A DNA stretch of 51,882 nucleotides, taken from assembly GCF_002699855.1 (NCBI RefSeq), contig NZ_LKBW01000124.1, positions 5,984-57,865 of the forward strand. Reading direction: 5' to 3'. A program made the translations under genes and the position numbers. The first letter of the stretch is position 1; the number at the start of each line of letters is the position of its first letter. Of the stretch, positions 15,988 through 31,254 are shown piece after piece. This DNA is from Pseudomonas amygdali (lineage in GTDB: Bacteria; Pseudomonadota; Gammaproteobacteria; Pseudomonadales; Pseudomonadaceae). The notes beneath the pieces were generated by a model. That model worked only from the letters and a program-made list of their open reading frames with translations. It was not told the origin of the DNA and ran no database searches.

Positions 15988-17661
15988 TCAGCTTTTAGCG
16001 GTAACGACCATCTTTTTGGCGTGCGCCAGAGATTCCTTGGTCAGGTCAATGCCCCCCAGCATTCGGGCCACTTCTTCTATGCGCTCGGTCTTGCTGAGTT
16101 TGGAAACCGCCGTACGCGTGGCGTCGTTGTCGCGGACCTTGTGCACAAACAGATGCTGATGGCCCTGCGCGGCAACCTGCGGCAGGTGGGTGACGGTCAT
16201 GACTTGCCCGCGCTCGCCCAGACGACGCAGCAGTTGCCCCACGATCTCGGCGGTCGGCCCGCCAATGCCCACATCGACTTCGTCGAATACCAGCGTCGGC
16301 ACCCGCGAGGTTTGTGCAGTAATGACCTGAATCGCAAGGCTGATGCGCGACAGCTCGCCACCCGACGCGACTTTCGCCAGCGCTTTCAGTGGTTGGCCGG
16401 GGTTGGCGCTGACCAGTAGCTCTACCTGCTCAAGACCGTGAGGCGACGGTTCTACGCTGGCATTGGCTTTAAGGTCGATCTGGAAACGACCGCCGGGCAT
16501 GCCCAGTCGATGAATTTCCTGCTCTACGGCGCTGGCCAGTGTCGTTGCCGAATTGCGGCGCAGGTCGCTCAGTTCGCGGGCCTTTTCCTGATAGTGCCGG
16601 GCAAATGCCTGCACTTCGTGCTCCAGGCGCTCGATGGATTCGTCGTTGGCATTCAGTGTTTCTATTTCATCCAGCAGCTTTTGTTGCAGCGTGGCCACTT
16701 CACCTGGCTGAATGCGGTGCTTGCGCGCCAGTGTATAGATGGCATCAAGACGCTCTTCAAGCTGTTGCAGTCTGGCCGGGTCGGCATCGAAGTGATCCAG
16801 AAAACGGTTCAGTTCGCCTACCGCTTCTTCTACCTGTATCTGCGCGCTGGACAGCAAGCCGGTGGCCTCGCTCAGGGCGGACGGCGAATGGTCGACGCTG
16901 CCGAGTCGATGCAGGCTGGCAGTCAGGGCATTGAGCACGTTGCCGGAATCGCTTTCGCTGCACTGCTCGACCACTTGTCGGCAAATGCTCAGCAGGCTTT
17001 CGGCGTTGGTCAGGTCTTTGTGTTCCTGCTCGAGCTGTTCAAGCTCGTTTTCGCCCTGGCTCAGGCTTTCCAGCTCTTCGAGCTGATAGCTGAGCAGTTG
17101 ATGGCGTGCGCGCTGCTCGTCCCCTGAATTGGAAAGGCGCTCCAGCTCTTGTCGCGTCTGCCGCCAGCGCTGTGCGGCGAGATGGACCTGACGGGCCAGC
17201 TCGGTAGCGCCAGCGTATTCGTCCAGCAGGCGTCGGTGGGTGTCGGTCTTGAGCAGCGACTGGTGCTCATGCTGGCTGTGGATATCAATGAGCAGTTCAC
17301 CCAGTGCCTTCAAATCTCCCTGAGGGCAGGGCGAGCCATTGATGTACGAGCGTGACCGACCTTCGGCGGTAATGACCCGGCGCAGGATGCAGGGGCCGTC
17401 GTTGTCCAGGTCGCGCTCTTTGAGCCAGGTCTGTGCCTCGGGAATGTCGCCCAGGTCGAATGTGGCCAGGATATCGGCCTTGTCGGCACCCGGCCGGACC
17501 ACGCCGCTGTCGGCACGGTCGCCCAGCGTAAGGCCCAGGGCGTCGAGCATGATCGACTTGCCAGCGCCGGTTTCGCCGGTGATGACGCTCATTCCTCGAT
17601 CCAGTTCAAGGTCAAGGTGTTCGACAATGGCGTAATTATGTACGGAAAGGTGCACCAGCAT
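15988..17661 (-). CDS. recN: DNA repair protein RecN
   Basis: A 557-residue SMC-like ATPase used in double-strand-break repair. The Walker A motif GETGAGKS is at about residues 29-36. A long coiled coil (about 150-370) separates it from the signature ASGGELSRI and the Walker B motif LVFDEVDVGIGG. Length is normal. A LexA-like box lies 24-39 bases upstream of the start, in line with SOS control of recN in many gamma-proteobacteria. The gene converges on fur and is divergent from the heat-shock operon. Confidence 0.97.
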   Translation of the reverse strand: MLVHLSVHNYAIVEHLDLELDRGMSVITGETGAGKSIMLDALGLTLGDRADSGVVRPGADKADILATFDLGDIPEAQTWLKERDLDNDGPCILRRVITAEGRSRSYINGSPCPQGDLKALGELLIDIHSQHEHQSLLKTDTHRRLLDEYAGATELARQVHLAAQRWRQTRQELERLSNSGDEQRARHQLLSYQLEELESLSQGENELEQLEQEHKDLTNAESLLSICRQVVEQCSESDSGNVLNALTASLHRLGSVDHSPSALSEATGLLSSAQIQVEEAVGELNRFLDHFDADPARLQQLEERLDAIYTLARKHRIQPGEVATLQQKLLDEIETLNANDESIERLEHEVQAFARHYQEKARELSDLRRNSATTLASAVEQEIHRLGMPGGRFQIDLKANASVEPSPHGLEQVELLVSANPGQPLKALAKVASGGELSRISLAIQVITAQTSRVPTLVFDEVDVGIGGPTAEIVGQLLRRLGERGQVMTVTHLPQVAAQGHQHLFVHKVRDNDATRTAVSKLSKTERIEEVARMLGGIDLTKESLAHAKKMVVTAKS

Positions 17662-17684
17662 TGAGCGGCTCCCGGGCTGTTTGT

Positions 17685-17700
17685 TTGGTTATTTATACAG
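17685..17700 (-). promoter_or_regulatory. Candidate LexA box of recN
   Basis: Read on the minus strand the site is CTGTATAAATAACCAA. It matches the LexA consensus CTGTATAT-N4-ACAG in its first half and is degenerate at the end. Its position just upstream of recN makes SOS control likely, but the second half-site is weak. Confidence 0.55.
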
Positions 17701-17850
17701 TGTTTTATTTGTTGCTGACAATGCCTTCGCTTAGCTCGATTTGATCGGTTTGCAGTGGTTTTTAGTCGCTCTTGTGTCGACCTGCAATTTTTCACTCGTC
17801 CGGAATCCGCATTATTTGTCAGGGAATGCGTATCTCGATCACATGAAACC

Positions 17851-17879
17851 CTTGAAGCCGGAAATTCCGATCCCATATA
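17851..17879 (+). promoter_or_regulatory. Sigma-32 heat-shock promoter
   Basis: CTTGAAG at 17851-17857 and CCCATATA at 17872-17879 are separated by 14 bases. This is close to the sigma-32 (RpoH) consensus CTTGAAA-N13/15-CCCCATnT. It lies about 50 bases before grpE and should drive grpE-dnaK-dnaJ after heat stress. Confidence 0.85.
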
Positions 17880-17931
17880 GGTGGACAGAAGCGCGAATCG
17901 GGATCGCGGACGTTTTTAGAGGAGAACATGT

Positions 17932-18495
17932 ATGGCTGACGAACAGAATCTGGATGCGCAGGCTCAGGATCAGGCTGCCGAGGCGGGCGCGGGTGAAGAA
18001 CTGACAACCCGTGTGCAGGTGCTCGAAGAGCAACTGGCTGCTGCGCAGGACCAATCCCTTCGCGTGGCTGCGGATCTGCAGAATGTCCGCCGCCGTGCCG
18101 AGCAGGATGTTGAAAAGGCGCACAAGTTTGCGCTGGAAAAATTTGCCGGTGATCTGTTGCCAATCATCGACAGTCTGGAGCGAGGCCTTGATCTGTCCAA
18201 TCCGGACGATGAAAGCATTCGCCCGATGCGTGAAGGCATCGAGCTGACCTTGAAGATGTTTCAGGACACCCTCAAGCGTTATCAGCTGGAAGCCATTGAT
18301 CCACATGGTCAACCGTTCAGTGCCGACCAGCACCAGGCGATGGCCATGCAGGAAAGTGCCGACGTCGAGCCTAATACTGTGCTCAAGGTATTCCAGAAGG
18401 GTTATCAGCTTAATGGTCGCCTGTTGCGCCCGGCCATGGTCGTGGTCAGCAAGGCACCGTCGCCTGCAACGCCGTCAATCAACGAGCAGGCTTGA
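17932..18495 (+). CDS. grpE: Nucleotide exchange factor GrpE
   Basis: A 187-residue cochaperone that releases ADP from DnaK. An acidic, glutamine-rich N-terminus (1-30) leads into a long dimeric coiled coil (about 30-90) and the C-terminal beta domain with [19 protein letters not shown]. The ATG at 17932 follows GAGGAG; another ATG at 17928 is out of frame. It is the first gene of the heat-shock operon, 110 bp before dnaK. Confidence 0.97.
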   Translation: MADEQNLDAQAQDQAAEAGAGEELTTRVQVLEEQLAAAQDQSLRVAADLQNVRRRAEQDVEKAHKFALEKFAGDLLPIIDSLERGLDLSNPDDESIRPMREGIELTLKMFQDTLKRYQLEAIDPHGQPFSADQHQAMAMQESADVEPNTVLKVFQKGYQLNGRLLRPAMVVVSKAPSPATPSINEQA

Positions 18496-18605
18496 AATCA
18501 GCTGTAAGGCCCCCATTTAAAGGTCAAGCGTTTAAGAGCTACCGCACGGTGTAAACGCACTGGCGGCAACCAAATCCAAGTTTTGCAAGTTTCGGGAGAG
18601 TCAAG

Positions 18606-20522
18606 ATGGGCAGAATTATCGGTATCGACCTGGGGACTACCAACTCCTGCGTCTCCATTCTGGAAAACGGTAACGTCAAGGTTATCGAGAACGCAGAAGG
18701 TACTCGTACTACACCTTCGATCATTGCTTATGCCAATGACGGTGAGATCCTGGTTGGTCAGTCCGCCAAGCGTCAGGCCGTTACCAATCCGCACAACACG
18801 CTGTATGCGGTAAAGCGTCTGATTGGTCGTAAGTTCGAAGAGGATGTCGTTCAGAAAGACATCCAGATGGTCCCTTACAAGATCGTCAAGGCTGACAACG
18901 GTGATGCCTGGGTTGAAGTGAATGGCCAGAAAATGGCGCCTCCTCAGATTTCCGCTGAAATCCTGAAGAAAATGAAAAAGACCGCCGAAGACTACCTCGG
19001 TGAAGCGGTTACCGAAGCGGTCATCACCGTTCCGGCCTACTTCAACGACAGTCAGCGTCAGGCAACCAAGGACGCCGGCCGTATTGCCGGTCTGGACGTC
19101 AAGCGCATCATCAACGAACCAACCGCGGCCGCTCTGGCTTACGGTATGGACAAGGCCAAGGGCGATCACACTGTCATCGTTTATGACCTGGGTGGCGGTA
19201 CGTTCGACGTCTCGGTCATCGAGATTGCCGAAGTTGATGGCGAGCACCAGTTCGAAGTGTTGGCCACCAACGGCGACACGTTCCTGGGCGGTGAAGACTT
19301 TGACATTCGTCTGATCGACTACTTCGTCGACGAATTCAAGAAAGAAAGCGGCATGAACCTCAAGGGTGACCCGCTGGCCATGCAGCGTCTGAAAGAAGCT
19401 GCCGAGAAAGCCAAGATCGAGCTTTCTTCCAGCACGCAGACCGAAGTCAACCTGCCGTACATCACTGCAGATGCAACCGGTCCAAAGCACCTGGTCGTGA
19501 AAATTTCGCGCTCCAAGCTGGAATCGCTGGTTGAGGACTTGGTTCAGCGCACCATCGCTCCTTGCGAAATGGCGCTTAAAGATGCTGGCATCGACAGAAG
19601 CAAGATCAACGACGTGATTCTGGTCGGTGGTCAGACCCGTATGCCGCTGGTGCAGAAGCTGGTAACCGAGTTCTTCGGTAAAGAAGCACGTAAAGACGTC
19701 AACCCTGACGAAGCCGTTGCAATGGGTGCTGCTATCCAGGGCGCTGTATTGGCCGGTGATGTCAAAGACGTTCTGCTGCTCGACGTCAGCCCGCTGACTC
19801 TGGGTATCGAAACCATGGGCGGCGTGATGACTGCGCTGATCGAGAAAAACACCACGATTCCTACCAAGAAATCCCAGGTGTTCTCGACTGCCGATGACAA
19901 CCAGAACGCGGTAACCATCCACGTACTGCAGGGCGAGCGCAAGCAAGCCGGTCAGAACAAGTCCTTGGGCAAGTTCGACCTGGCCGAGATTCCACCTGCT
20001 CCACGTGGCGTGCCACAGATCGAAGTAACCTTCGACATCGACGCAAACGGCATCCTGCATGTTGGTGCGAAAGACAAGGCGACCGGCAAGCAGCAGTCCA
20101 TCGTCATCAAGGCCAACTCCGGTCTGTCCGAGGAAGAAATTCAGCAAATGGTCCGCGATGCTGAAGTCAACTCCGAAGAAGATCGCAAGTTCGAAGAGCT
20201 GGCCTCTGCCCGTAACCAGGGTGATGCGCTGGTCCACTCGACTCGCAAAATGATCGCTGATGCGGGTGACAAGGTCACTGCTGAAGAGAAAACGGCTGTC
20301 GAGGCTGCACTGGTTGCTCTGGAAGCTGCTATCAAGGGCGACGACAAGGCTGCTATCGAAGCCAAGGTTGAAGAGCTGTCGAAGGTTTCCGCGCCAATCG
20401 CTCAGAAGATGTACGCCGAGCAGGCCGAAAACCCTGAAGCAGCGGCCAAGCCAGCTGAAGAAAATGCCAAGGCTGATGACGTTGTCGATGCCGAGTTCGA
20501 AGAAGTGAAAGACCACAAGTAA
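18606..20522 (+). CDS. dnaK: Chaperone DnaK (Hsp70)
   Basis: A 638-residue Hsp70 of normal length. The ATPase domain begins [14 protein letters not shown] and contains [12 protein letters not shown]. The hydrophobic linker [12 protein letters not shown] leads to the peptide-binding domain and helical lid. The C-terminus EFEEVKDHK is the usual DnaK tail with one change from EEVKDKK. It binds exposed hydrophobic stretches of client proteins in an ATP cycle driven by DnaJ and GrpE, both encoded alongside. A GGGAGAG ribosome site precedes the ATG. Confidence 0.98.
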   Translation: MGRIIGIDLGTTNSCVSILENGNVKVIENAEGTRTTPSIIAYANDGEILVGQSAKRQAVTNPHNTLYAVKRLIGRKFEEDVVQKDIQMVPYKIVKADNGDAWVEVNGQKMAPPQISAEILKKMKKTAEDYLGEAVTEAVITVPAYFNDSQRQATKDAGRIAGLDVKRIINEPTAAALAYGMDKAKGDHTVIVYDLGGGTFDVSVIEIAEVDGEHQFEVLATNGDTFLGGEDFDIRLIDYFVDEFKKESGMNLKGDPLAMQRLKEAAEKAKIELSSSTQTEVNLPYITADATGPKHLVVKISRSKLESLVEDLVQRTIAPCEMALKDAGIDRSKINDVILVGGQTRMPLVQKLVTEFFGKEARKDVNPDEAVAMGAAIQGAVLAGDVKDVLLLDVSPLTLGIETMGGVMTALIEKNTTIPTKKSQVFSTADDNQNAVTIHVLQGERKQAGQNKSLGKFDLAEIPPAPRGVPQIEVTFDIDANGILHVGAKDKATGKQQSIVIKANSGLSEEEIQQMVRDAEVNSEEDRKFEELASARNQGDALVHSTRKMIADAGDKVTAEEKTAVEAALVALEAAIKGDDKAAIEAKVEELSKVSAPIAQKMYAEQAENPEAAAKPAEENAKADDVVDAEFEEVKDHK

Positions 20523-20848
20523 GCGCAGGCTCACTTGAACGCCGGTTGACCTCTTTCGAGCGCTGACTGGTAGGATGTCGCCGCGCGGGAGCTTGCTCCC
20601 GCGTTGGCGTGTCTGGAACAAGCAAAATTTCGGCGTGCGGATTTGCTCCGCAAGCCATGTGGCAAGATCGCTACGCTCCTGCGTGGCGAATCATTCTGCC
20701 GCTTTCTCGGCCAGATCCATCTGGTTGTTGAACGAAGACCAGGATCGTTGAATTGACGTGAGTTGGGTCCAGGGCCTGTATGGGGCTCAACGAGTTTGGC
20801 AGGGTTCAGGAGGGTCTTGCCGAACGTCCTCAAGAGTGCGGAAGAACT
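20523..20848. other. dnaK-dnaJ spacer with REP
   Basis: A 326-bp gap inside the heat-shock operon, unusually long for two cochaperone genes. It contains a REP palindrome (20584-20603) and other GC-rich repeat-like sequence, but no gene. REPs between operon genes can modulate mRNA decay or bind gyrase. Confidence 0.6.
20584..20603. repeat. REP-type palindrome
   Basis: CGCGGGAGCTTGCTCCCGCG is a near-perfect inverted repeat of the GCGGGAGCnnGCTCCCGC type found in many copies in Pseudomonas genomes. It can form a hairpin in the dnaK-dnaJ mRNA. Confidence 0.8.
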
Positions 20849-22817
<1,969 letters not shown>

Positions 22818-22951
22818 TTTCATACAGTGCCATTCGTGGCCCTGTCGCATTTTCCCGCATTTCAGGCTCATTGGTGGTAGACCAAAAAGGGCCTTTTCTG
22901 TAAGCTACAGCTTTAGTGTGTCCACTAAAAGCGCGCAGATGATTCCATAAG

Positions 22952-22988
22952 AAAGCGGGGTGACGTAACTACGTCATTCCGCTTTTTT
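22952..22988 (+). terminator. Intrinsic terminator or attenuator before carA
   Basis: A long stem, AAGCGGGGTGACGTA against TACGTCATTCCGCTT, ends in six T residues, 45 bases before carA. It may end dapB transcription, or act as an attenuator if the carAB promoter lies upstream. A three-codon frame (ATG ATT CCA TAA, 22939-22950) stops two bases before the hairpin. Confidence 0.75.
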
Positions 22989-23033
22989 GCAGCCTGCGAT
23001 CGCCCTTTCAGGTTTTATTTACGGGAGGTCTTC

Positions 23034-24170
23034 TTGACTAAGCCAGCCATACTCGCCCTTGCTGATGGCAGCATTTTTCGCGGCGAAGCCATTGGAGTCG
23101 ACGGTCAGACCGTTGGTGAGGTGGTGTTCAACACCGCAATGACAGGCTATCAGGAAATTCTTACCGATCCTTCCTACGCCCAGCAAATCGTTACCCTGAC
23201 TTACCCGCACATCGGCAATACCGGTACCACGCCTGAAGACGCAGAGTCCGATCGTGTCTGGTCCGCTGGCCTGGTCATCCGTGACCTGCCGCTGGTCGCC
23301 AGCAACTGGCGTAACAAGCTGTCCCTCGGTGATTACCTGAAAGCCAATAATGTCGTTGCCATCGCCGGCATCGATACGCGTCGCCTGACCCGCATCCTGC
23401 GTGAGAAAGGCGCCCAGAACGGCTGCATCATGGCTGGCGACAACATTTCCGAAGAAGCAGCCATCGCTGCTGCTCGCGGGTTCCCCGGCCTCAAGGGCAT
23501 GGACCTGGCAAAGGAAGTCAGTACCAAGGACACCTACGAGTGGCGTTCCAGCGTCTGGAACCTGAAGACCGACAGCCACCCTGAAATCGCCGCTTCCGAG
23601 CTGCCCTATCATGTGGTCGCTTACGACTACGGCGTCAAGGTCAACATTCTGCGCATGCTGGTCGAGCGCGGTTGCCGGGTGACTGTGGTGCCTGCGCAAA
23701 CGCCTGCCAGCGATGTGCTTGCCTACAAACCCGACGGTGTTTTCCTGTCCAACGGCCCTGGCGACCCCGAGCCGTGCGACTACGCCATCAAGGCGATCAG
23801 GGAAGTGCTGCAAACCGAAGTGCCGGTATTCGGTATCTGCCTGGGTCACCAGCTTCTGGCCTTGGCTGCCGGTGCCAAGACCGTGAAAATGGGCCATGGC
23901 CACCACGGTGCAAACCACCCTGTTCAGGATCTGGACACCGGTGTGGTCATGATCACCAGCCAGAACCACGGTTTTGCTGTTGATGAGGCCACGCTGCCGG
24001 GCAATGTTCGCGCCATTCACAAGTCGTTGTTCGACGGCACCCTTCAGGGTATCGAGCTGACCGACAAGAGCGCATTCAGCTTCCAGGGTCACCCTGAGGC
24101 GAGCCCGGGCCCGAATGACGTCGCGCCTCTGTTTGATCGCTTTATCGAAGCCATGGCCAAGCGACGCTGA
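23034..24170 (+). CDS. carA: Carbamoyl-phosphate synthase small subunit
   Basis: A 378-residue glutamine amidotransferase subunit that supplies ammonia to CarB for carbamoyl phosphate, the precursor of arginine and pyrimidines. The N-terminal half is the CarA-specific domain. The C-terminal class I glutaminase has the cysteine nucleophile in [12 protein letters not shown] and the His-Glu pair in [11 protein letters not shown]. The start is TTG, set by GGGAGG eight bases upstream and by family alignment ([12 protein letters not shown]); P. aeruginosa carA is also reported to use TTG. The rare start may limit CarA output. Confidence 0.97.
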   Translation: MTKPAILALADGSIFRGEAIGVDGQTVGEVVFNTAMTGYQEILTDPSYAQQIVTLTYPHIGNTGTTPEDAESDRVWSAGLVIRDLPLVASNWRNKLSLGDYLKANNVVAIAGIDTRRLTRILREKGAQNGCIMAGDNISEEAAIAAARGFPGLKGMDLAKEVSTKDTYEWRSSVWNLKTDSHPEIAASELPYHVVAYDYGVKVNILRMLVERGCRVTVVPAQTPASDVLAYKPDGVFLSNGPGDPEPCDYAIKAIREVLQTEVPVFGICLGHQLLALAAGAKTVKMGHGHHGANHPVQDLDTGVVMITSQNHGFAVDEATLPGNVRAIHKSLFDGTLQGIELTDKSAFSFQGHPEASPGPNDVAPLFDRFIEAMAKRR

Positions 24171-24196
24171 CCGGTTGCCTTGAGACTGTAATACGC

Positions 24197-24251
24197 AGGT
24201 GCCCTGGGCGGCCCCGGATCAAGTGTCCGGTTGCTGCCGCCCAGGCCACCT
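24197..24251. repeat. Long hairpin between carA and carB
   Basis: Two 16-base arms, AGGTGCCCTGGGCGGC (24197-24212) and GCCGCCCAGGCCACCT (24236-24251), pair with one mismatch. The loop contains a second small stem, CCGGA/TCCGG. No T-run follows, so it is unlikely to be a simple terminator. It lies between cotranscribed subunits and may affect mRNA stability or relative expression. Confidence 0.8.
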
Positions 24252-24306
24252 CAAAGAAATGTTCAAGACGGCTTGCCGACTGACCTGCGGATTTGAGTGA
24301 CAACCC

Positions 24307-27524
<3,218 letters not shown>

Positions 27525-27528
<4 letters not shown>

Positions 27529-28001
27529 TCAAATACCCAATGACCGTTCAGGGCGCTCGCGCCCTGGAAGAAGAGCTGACTCACCTGACCAAGGTGATCC
27601 GTCCCAAGTTGAGCCAGGACATCGGTACTGCGCGCGAACTGGGCGACCTCAAGGAAAACGCTGAATACCACGCTGCCCGCGAGCAGCAAGGTATGGTCGA
27701 GGCGCGTATTCGTGATATTGAAGGCCGCATGCAGAACGCTGTGGTGATCGACGTTACGACTATTCCGCACACTGGCAAGGTGATTTTCGGCACGACAGTC
27801 GAAATCGCCAACGTCGAAACCGACGAAAGCGTTGTCTACCAGATCGTTGGTGAGGACGAGGCGGATATCAAGAAGGGCAAGATTTCAGTGGGTTCGCCCA
27901 TTGCTCGCGCCTTGATTGCCAAGGAAGAGGGCGATGTCGTCGTCGTGAAAACGCCTAGCGGCGTTATCGAATACGAAATCATCGAAGTGCGTCACATCTG
28001 A
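27525..28001 (+). CDS. greA: Transcript cleavage factor GreA
   Basis: A 158-residue factor that enters the RNA polymerase secondary channel and stimulates cleavage of backtracked RNA. The N-terminal coiled coil includes the acidic tip in [20 protein letters not shown]. The C-terminal FKBP-like domain ends [17 protein letters not shown]. The ATG overlaps the carB stop by four bases, so translation is coupled, a common Pseudomonas carB-greA arrangement. Confidence 0.98.
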
Positions 28002-28045
28002 TGCCTGTCGCCCGCTTTGGCGGGCGCAGTCAGCAGCAAAAAAGA

Positions 28046-28080
28046 GTCAGGGCACGCCTTTTGGCGGCCCTGACTTCTGT
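28046..28080. terminator. Bidirectional terminator (greA/yhbY)
   Basis: The stem GTCAGGGC...GCCCTGAC (28046-28074) carries an inner ACGCC/GGCG pairing. A-rich sequence precedes it and a T-rich tail follows. A second hairpin, GCCCGC-TTTG-GCGGGC, lies just after greA (28010-28025). They separate converging genes. Confidence 0.75.
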
Positions 28081-28082
28081 TT

Positions 28083-28394
28083 TTATCCGTGCGCGCGGTG
28101 GACGTTGGAGAGCTGCTTGTTTACCTTTGGGTTCTTGCGGTAGATCAGCGCCATTTTGCCGATGACCTGTACAAGATCCGCCGAACCGGCCTTGCACAGT
28201 TCTGCAACGGCGCCCAGGCGGCTCTCGCGATCAAGGATGTTGAGCTTGATCTTGATCAGCTCGTGATCGCTCAATGCGCGTTCAAGCTCTGCAAGTACAC
28301 CTTCAGTCAAACCATTGTCAGCCACGATCAACACCGGTTTCAGATGGTGGCCAATGGATTTGTATTGTTTCTTCTGCTCTGGAGCGAGCGGCAT
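28083..28394 (-). CDS. yhbY: CRS1/YhbY RNA-binding protein
   Basis: A 103-residue KH-like protein that associates with the large ribosomal subunit precursor in E. coli. Conserved stretches are HHLKPVLIVADNGLTEGV, LSDHELIKIKLN and GKMALIYRKN. It is divergent from rlmE, another 50S maturation factor, as in many gamma-proteobacteria. Confidence 0.95.
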   Translation of the reverse strand: MPLAPEQKKQYKSIGHHLKPVLIVADNGLTEGVLAELERALSDHELIKIKLNILDRESRLGAVAELCKAGSADLVQVIGKMALIYRKNPKVNKQLSNVHRAHG

Positions 28395-28497
28395 AATCTG
28401 ACCTCTGCGTCTGATCTTTTAAAAGCGGCGGCCAGTTTACCCGAGCGAGTCCGGGACCGCCCAGTTAATCACGACTCGTTTATTTTTGAGGTGCCCC

Positions 28498-29148
28498 GTG
28501 GCCCGTTCCAAGACAAGCCATAACTGGCTCAAAGAACACTTCGACGACAAGTACGTCAAAATGGCGCAGAAGGACGGCTACCGTTCGCGTGCCAGCTACA
28601 AGCTGCTTGAGATTCAGGAAAAGGACAAGCTCATCCGTCCGGGCATGACCGTTATCGACCTCGGTGCTGCGCCGGGAGGCTGGTCGCAGGTGACCAGTCG
28701 TCTGATCGGCGGTCAAGGTCGTCTGATTGCTTCCGACATTCTTGAAATGGACAGCATCCCGGATGTGACCTTCATTCTGGGGGATTTTACCGAGGACAAG
28801 ATTCTCGAGCAGATCCTTGAGGCAGTCGGTAATACGCAGGTAGACCTTGTGATTTCCGATATGGCCCCCAATATGAGTGGATTGAGCGCTGTAGATATGC
28901 CGCGTGCGATGTTTCTCTGTGAATTGGCGCTCGATCTGGCCGGTCGGGTACTACGTCCCGGTGGCGATTTTCTGATCAAGGTCTTCCAGGGTGAAGGCTT
29001 CGATATCTACCACAAGGATATTCGCAAGCTGTTTGACAAGGTGCAGATGCGCAAACCTTCGTCATCCCGCGACAGGTCACGCGAGCAATACCTGCTGGCT
29101 CGCGGCTTTCGTGGAATCGACGGGGCAGCCAGCATCGAGCGTTTTTGA
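28498..29148 (+). CDS. rlmE: 23S rRNA (uridine-2'-O-)-methyltransferase RlmE
   Basis: A 216-residue FtsJ/RrmJ enzyme that methylates U2552 of 23S rRNA late in 50S assembly. The SAM motif is [12 protein letters not shown]; the catalytic Lys-Asp-Lys-Glu set includes the lysine near the N-terminus and D in SDMAPNMSG. The start is GTG at 28498 ([14 protein letters not shown]), supported by GAGG six bases before it. Heat-induced in E. coli and linked to ftsH, which follows here after 184 bp. Confidence 0.97.
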   Translation: MARSKTSHNWLKEHFDDKYVKMAQKDGYRSRASYKLLEIQEKDKLIRPGMTVIDLGAAPGGWSQVTSRLIGGQGRLIASDILEMDSIPDVTFILGDFTEDKILEQILEAVGNTQVDLVISDMAPNMSGLSAVDMPRAMFLCELALDLAGRVLRPGGDFLIKVFQGEGFDIYHKDIRKLFDKVQMRKPSSSRDRSREQYLLARGFRGIDGAASIERF

Positions 29149-29332
29149 AGGGGCACGATAGCTTTTTTCAAATGGCGTTACCGATGCAGCATGACTGAAC
29201 ATTGTGTTGTCAAAGTTTCACAAAGGGTTACAGACGGTGTCTGCCGTATCTGTAGGTTCTGTAGTAAGTTAGGCCGGTGAATATCATGCGAGGCACGCTT
29301 GCTGCGTGGAGCTTGCTTCAGAGGGTAGCTAA

Positions 29333-31246
29333 TTGAACGATATGGCAAAGAATTTGATCCTGTGGTTGATCATCGCGGCTGTCCTGGTGACGGTGATGAA
29401 CAACTTCTCCAGCCCTAACGAGCCGCAGAACCTCAACTATTCCGAGTTCATCCAGCAGGTCAAGGATGGCAAGGTCGAGAAGGTCTCTGTCGACGGCTAC
29501 GTCATTACGGGCAAGCGCAGTGATGGCGACACCTTCAAGACCATCCGCCCGAACATCCCGGACAACGGTCTGATCGGTGATCTGGTCAGCAACAACGTCG
29601 TGATTGAAGGCAAGCAGCCTGAGCAGCAGAGCATCTGGACTCAGTTACTGGTGGCCAGCTTCCCTATCCTGGTGATCATTGCGGTGTTCATGTTCTTCAT
29701 GCGCCAGATGCAGGGCGGGGCGGGCGGCAAGGGCGGCCCGATGAGCTTTGGCAAAAGCAAGGCGCGTCTGTTGTCCGAAGATCAGGTCAAGACCACCCTG
29801 GCCGATGTTGCCGGTTGTGACGAAGCCAAGGAAGAAGTCGGCGAGCTTGTCGAGTTTCTTCGTGATCCTGGCAAGTTCCAGCGTCTGGGCGGCCGCATCC
29901 CGCGTGGTGTGCTGATGGTCGGTCCTCCGGGGACCGGTAAGACGCTGATCGCCAAGGCCATTGCCGGCGAGGCGAAAGTGCCGTTCTTCACCATTTCCGG
30001 TTCTGATTTCGTCGAGATGTTCGTGGGCGTCGGTGCAAGCCGCGTCCGTGATATGTTCGAACAGGCCAAAAAACATGCTCCTTGCATCATCTTCATCGAC
30101 GAAATCGATGCGGTCGGTCGCCATCGTGGCGCTGGCATGGGTGGTGGTCACGACGAGCGTGAGCAAACTCTCAACCAGTTGCTGGTCGAGATGGACGGTT
30201 TTGAAATGAATGACGGTATCATCGTCATTGCCGCTACCAACCGTCCTGACGTGCTCGATCCGGCGCTGCTGCGTCCGGGCCGTTTCGACCGTCAGGTGGT
30301 TGTAGGTCTGCCGGACATTCGTGGCCGCGAGCAGATCCTCAAGGTTCACATGCGCAAGGTTCCAATGGGCGAAGACGTCAATGCAGGCGTTATCGCTCGC
30401 GGTACACCGGGCTTCTCCGGTGCCGATCTGGCTAATCTGGTCAACGAAGCGTCGCTGTTCGCTGCTCGCTCCGGCAAGCGCGTCGTAGAGATGAAAGAGT
30501 TCGAACTGGCCAAGGACAAGATCATGATGGGCGCCGAGCGCAAATCGATGGTCATGTCCGAAAAGGAAAAGCGCAACACGGCCTACCACGAAGCGGGTCA
30601 CGCTATCGTAGGGCGTCTGGTGCCTGAGCATGATCCGGTCTACAAGGTCTCGATCATTCCTCGCGGTCGCGCCCTGGGTGTAACCATGTTTCTTCCTGAA
30701 GAAGACCGTTACAGCCTGTCCAAGCGCGCGCTGATCAGCCAGATCTGCTCGCTTTACGGTGGTCGTATCGCGGAAGAAATGACCCTGGGCTTCGATGGCG
30801 TCACGACCGGTGCATCCAATGACATCATGCGTGCCAGTCAGATTGCCCGGAACATGGTCACCAAATGGGGCTTGTCTGAAAAGCTCGGCCCGCTGATGTA
30901 TTCGGAAGACGAAGATGCAGGTTACCTGGGGCGCGGCAGCAGCCAGAACTCCAGCGTTTCCGGCGATACTGCCAAGCTCATCGACTCCGAAGTGCGCAGC
31001 ATCATCGATCACTGCTACGGCACTGCCAAGCAGTTGCTCACGGACAATCGTGACAAGCTTGAAGCGATGGCCGATGCGCTGATGAAGTATGAAACCATTG
31101 ATGCCGATCAGATCGACGACATCATGACCGGTCGCGTGCCTCGTGAACCGCGTGACTGGGGCGGTGGTTCGGGTACCAACGGTACTCCGATCACACCTGA
31201 CCCTCGTCCGGAAACTCCGATTGGCGGCCCTGCTGCCGAGCACTAA
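29333..31246 (+). CDS. ftsH: ATP-dependent zinc metalloprotease FtsH
   Basis: A 637-residue membrane-anchored AAA+ protease. Two N-terminal membrane helices (about 5-24 and 103-123) flank a periplasmic domain. The AAA motor has [20 protein letters not shown] and the second region of homology. The protease site is HEAGH. It degrades LpxC, sigma-32 and damaged membrane proteins. A TTG at 29333 fits the GAGGGT ribosome site best; the ATG at 29342 would be 3 residues shorter but too far from it. First gene of ftsH-folP-glmM. Confidence 0.97.
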   Translation: MNDMAKNLILWLIIAAVLVTVMNNFSSPNEPQNLNYSEFIQQVKDGKVEKVSVDGYVITGKRSDGDTFKTIRPNIPDNGLIGDLVSNNVVIEGKQPEQQSIWTQLLVASFPILVIIAVFMFFMRQMQGGAGGKGGPMSFGKSKARLLSEDQVKTTLADVAGCDEAKEEVGELVEFLRDPGKFQRLGGRIPRGVLMVGPPGTGKTLIAKAIAGEAKVPFFTISGSDFVEMFVGVGASRVRDMFEQAKKHAPCIIFIDEIDAVGRHRGAGMGGGHDEREQTLNQLLVEMDGFEMNDGIIVIAATNRPDVLDPALLRPGRFDRQVVVGLPDIRGREQILKVHMRKVPMGEDVNAGVIARGTPGFSGADLANLVNEASLFAARSGKRVVEMKEFELAKDKIMMGAERKSMVMSEKEKRNTAYHEAGHAIVGRLVPEHDPVYKVSIIPRGRALGVTMFLPEEDRYSLSKRALISQICSLYGGRIAEEMTLGFDGVTTGASNDIMRASQIARNMVTKWGLSEKLGPLMYSEDEDAGYLGRGSSQNSSVSGDTAKLIDSEVRSIIDHCYGTAKQLLTDNRDKLEAMADALMKYETIDADQIDDIMTGRVPREPRDWGGGSGTNGTPITPDPRPETPIGGPAAEH

Positions 31247-31254
31247 GGTCTGAC

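Noticed and set aside
18498..20621. Open frame of 707 codons opposite dnaK
   Set aside because: Antisense of dnaK; a codon-bias artefact.
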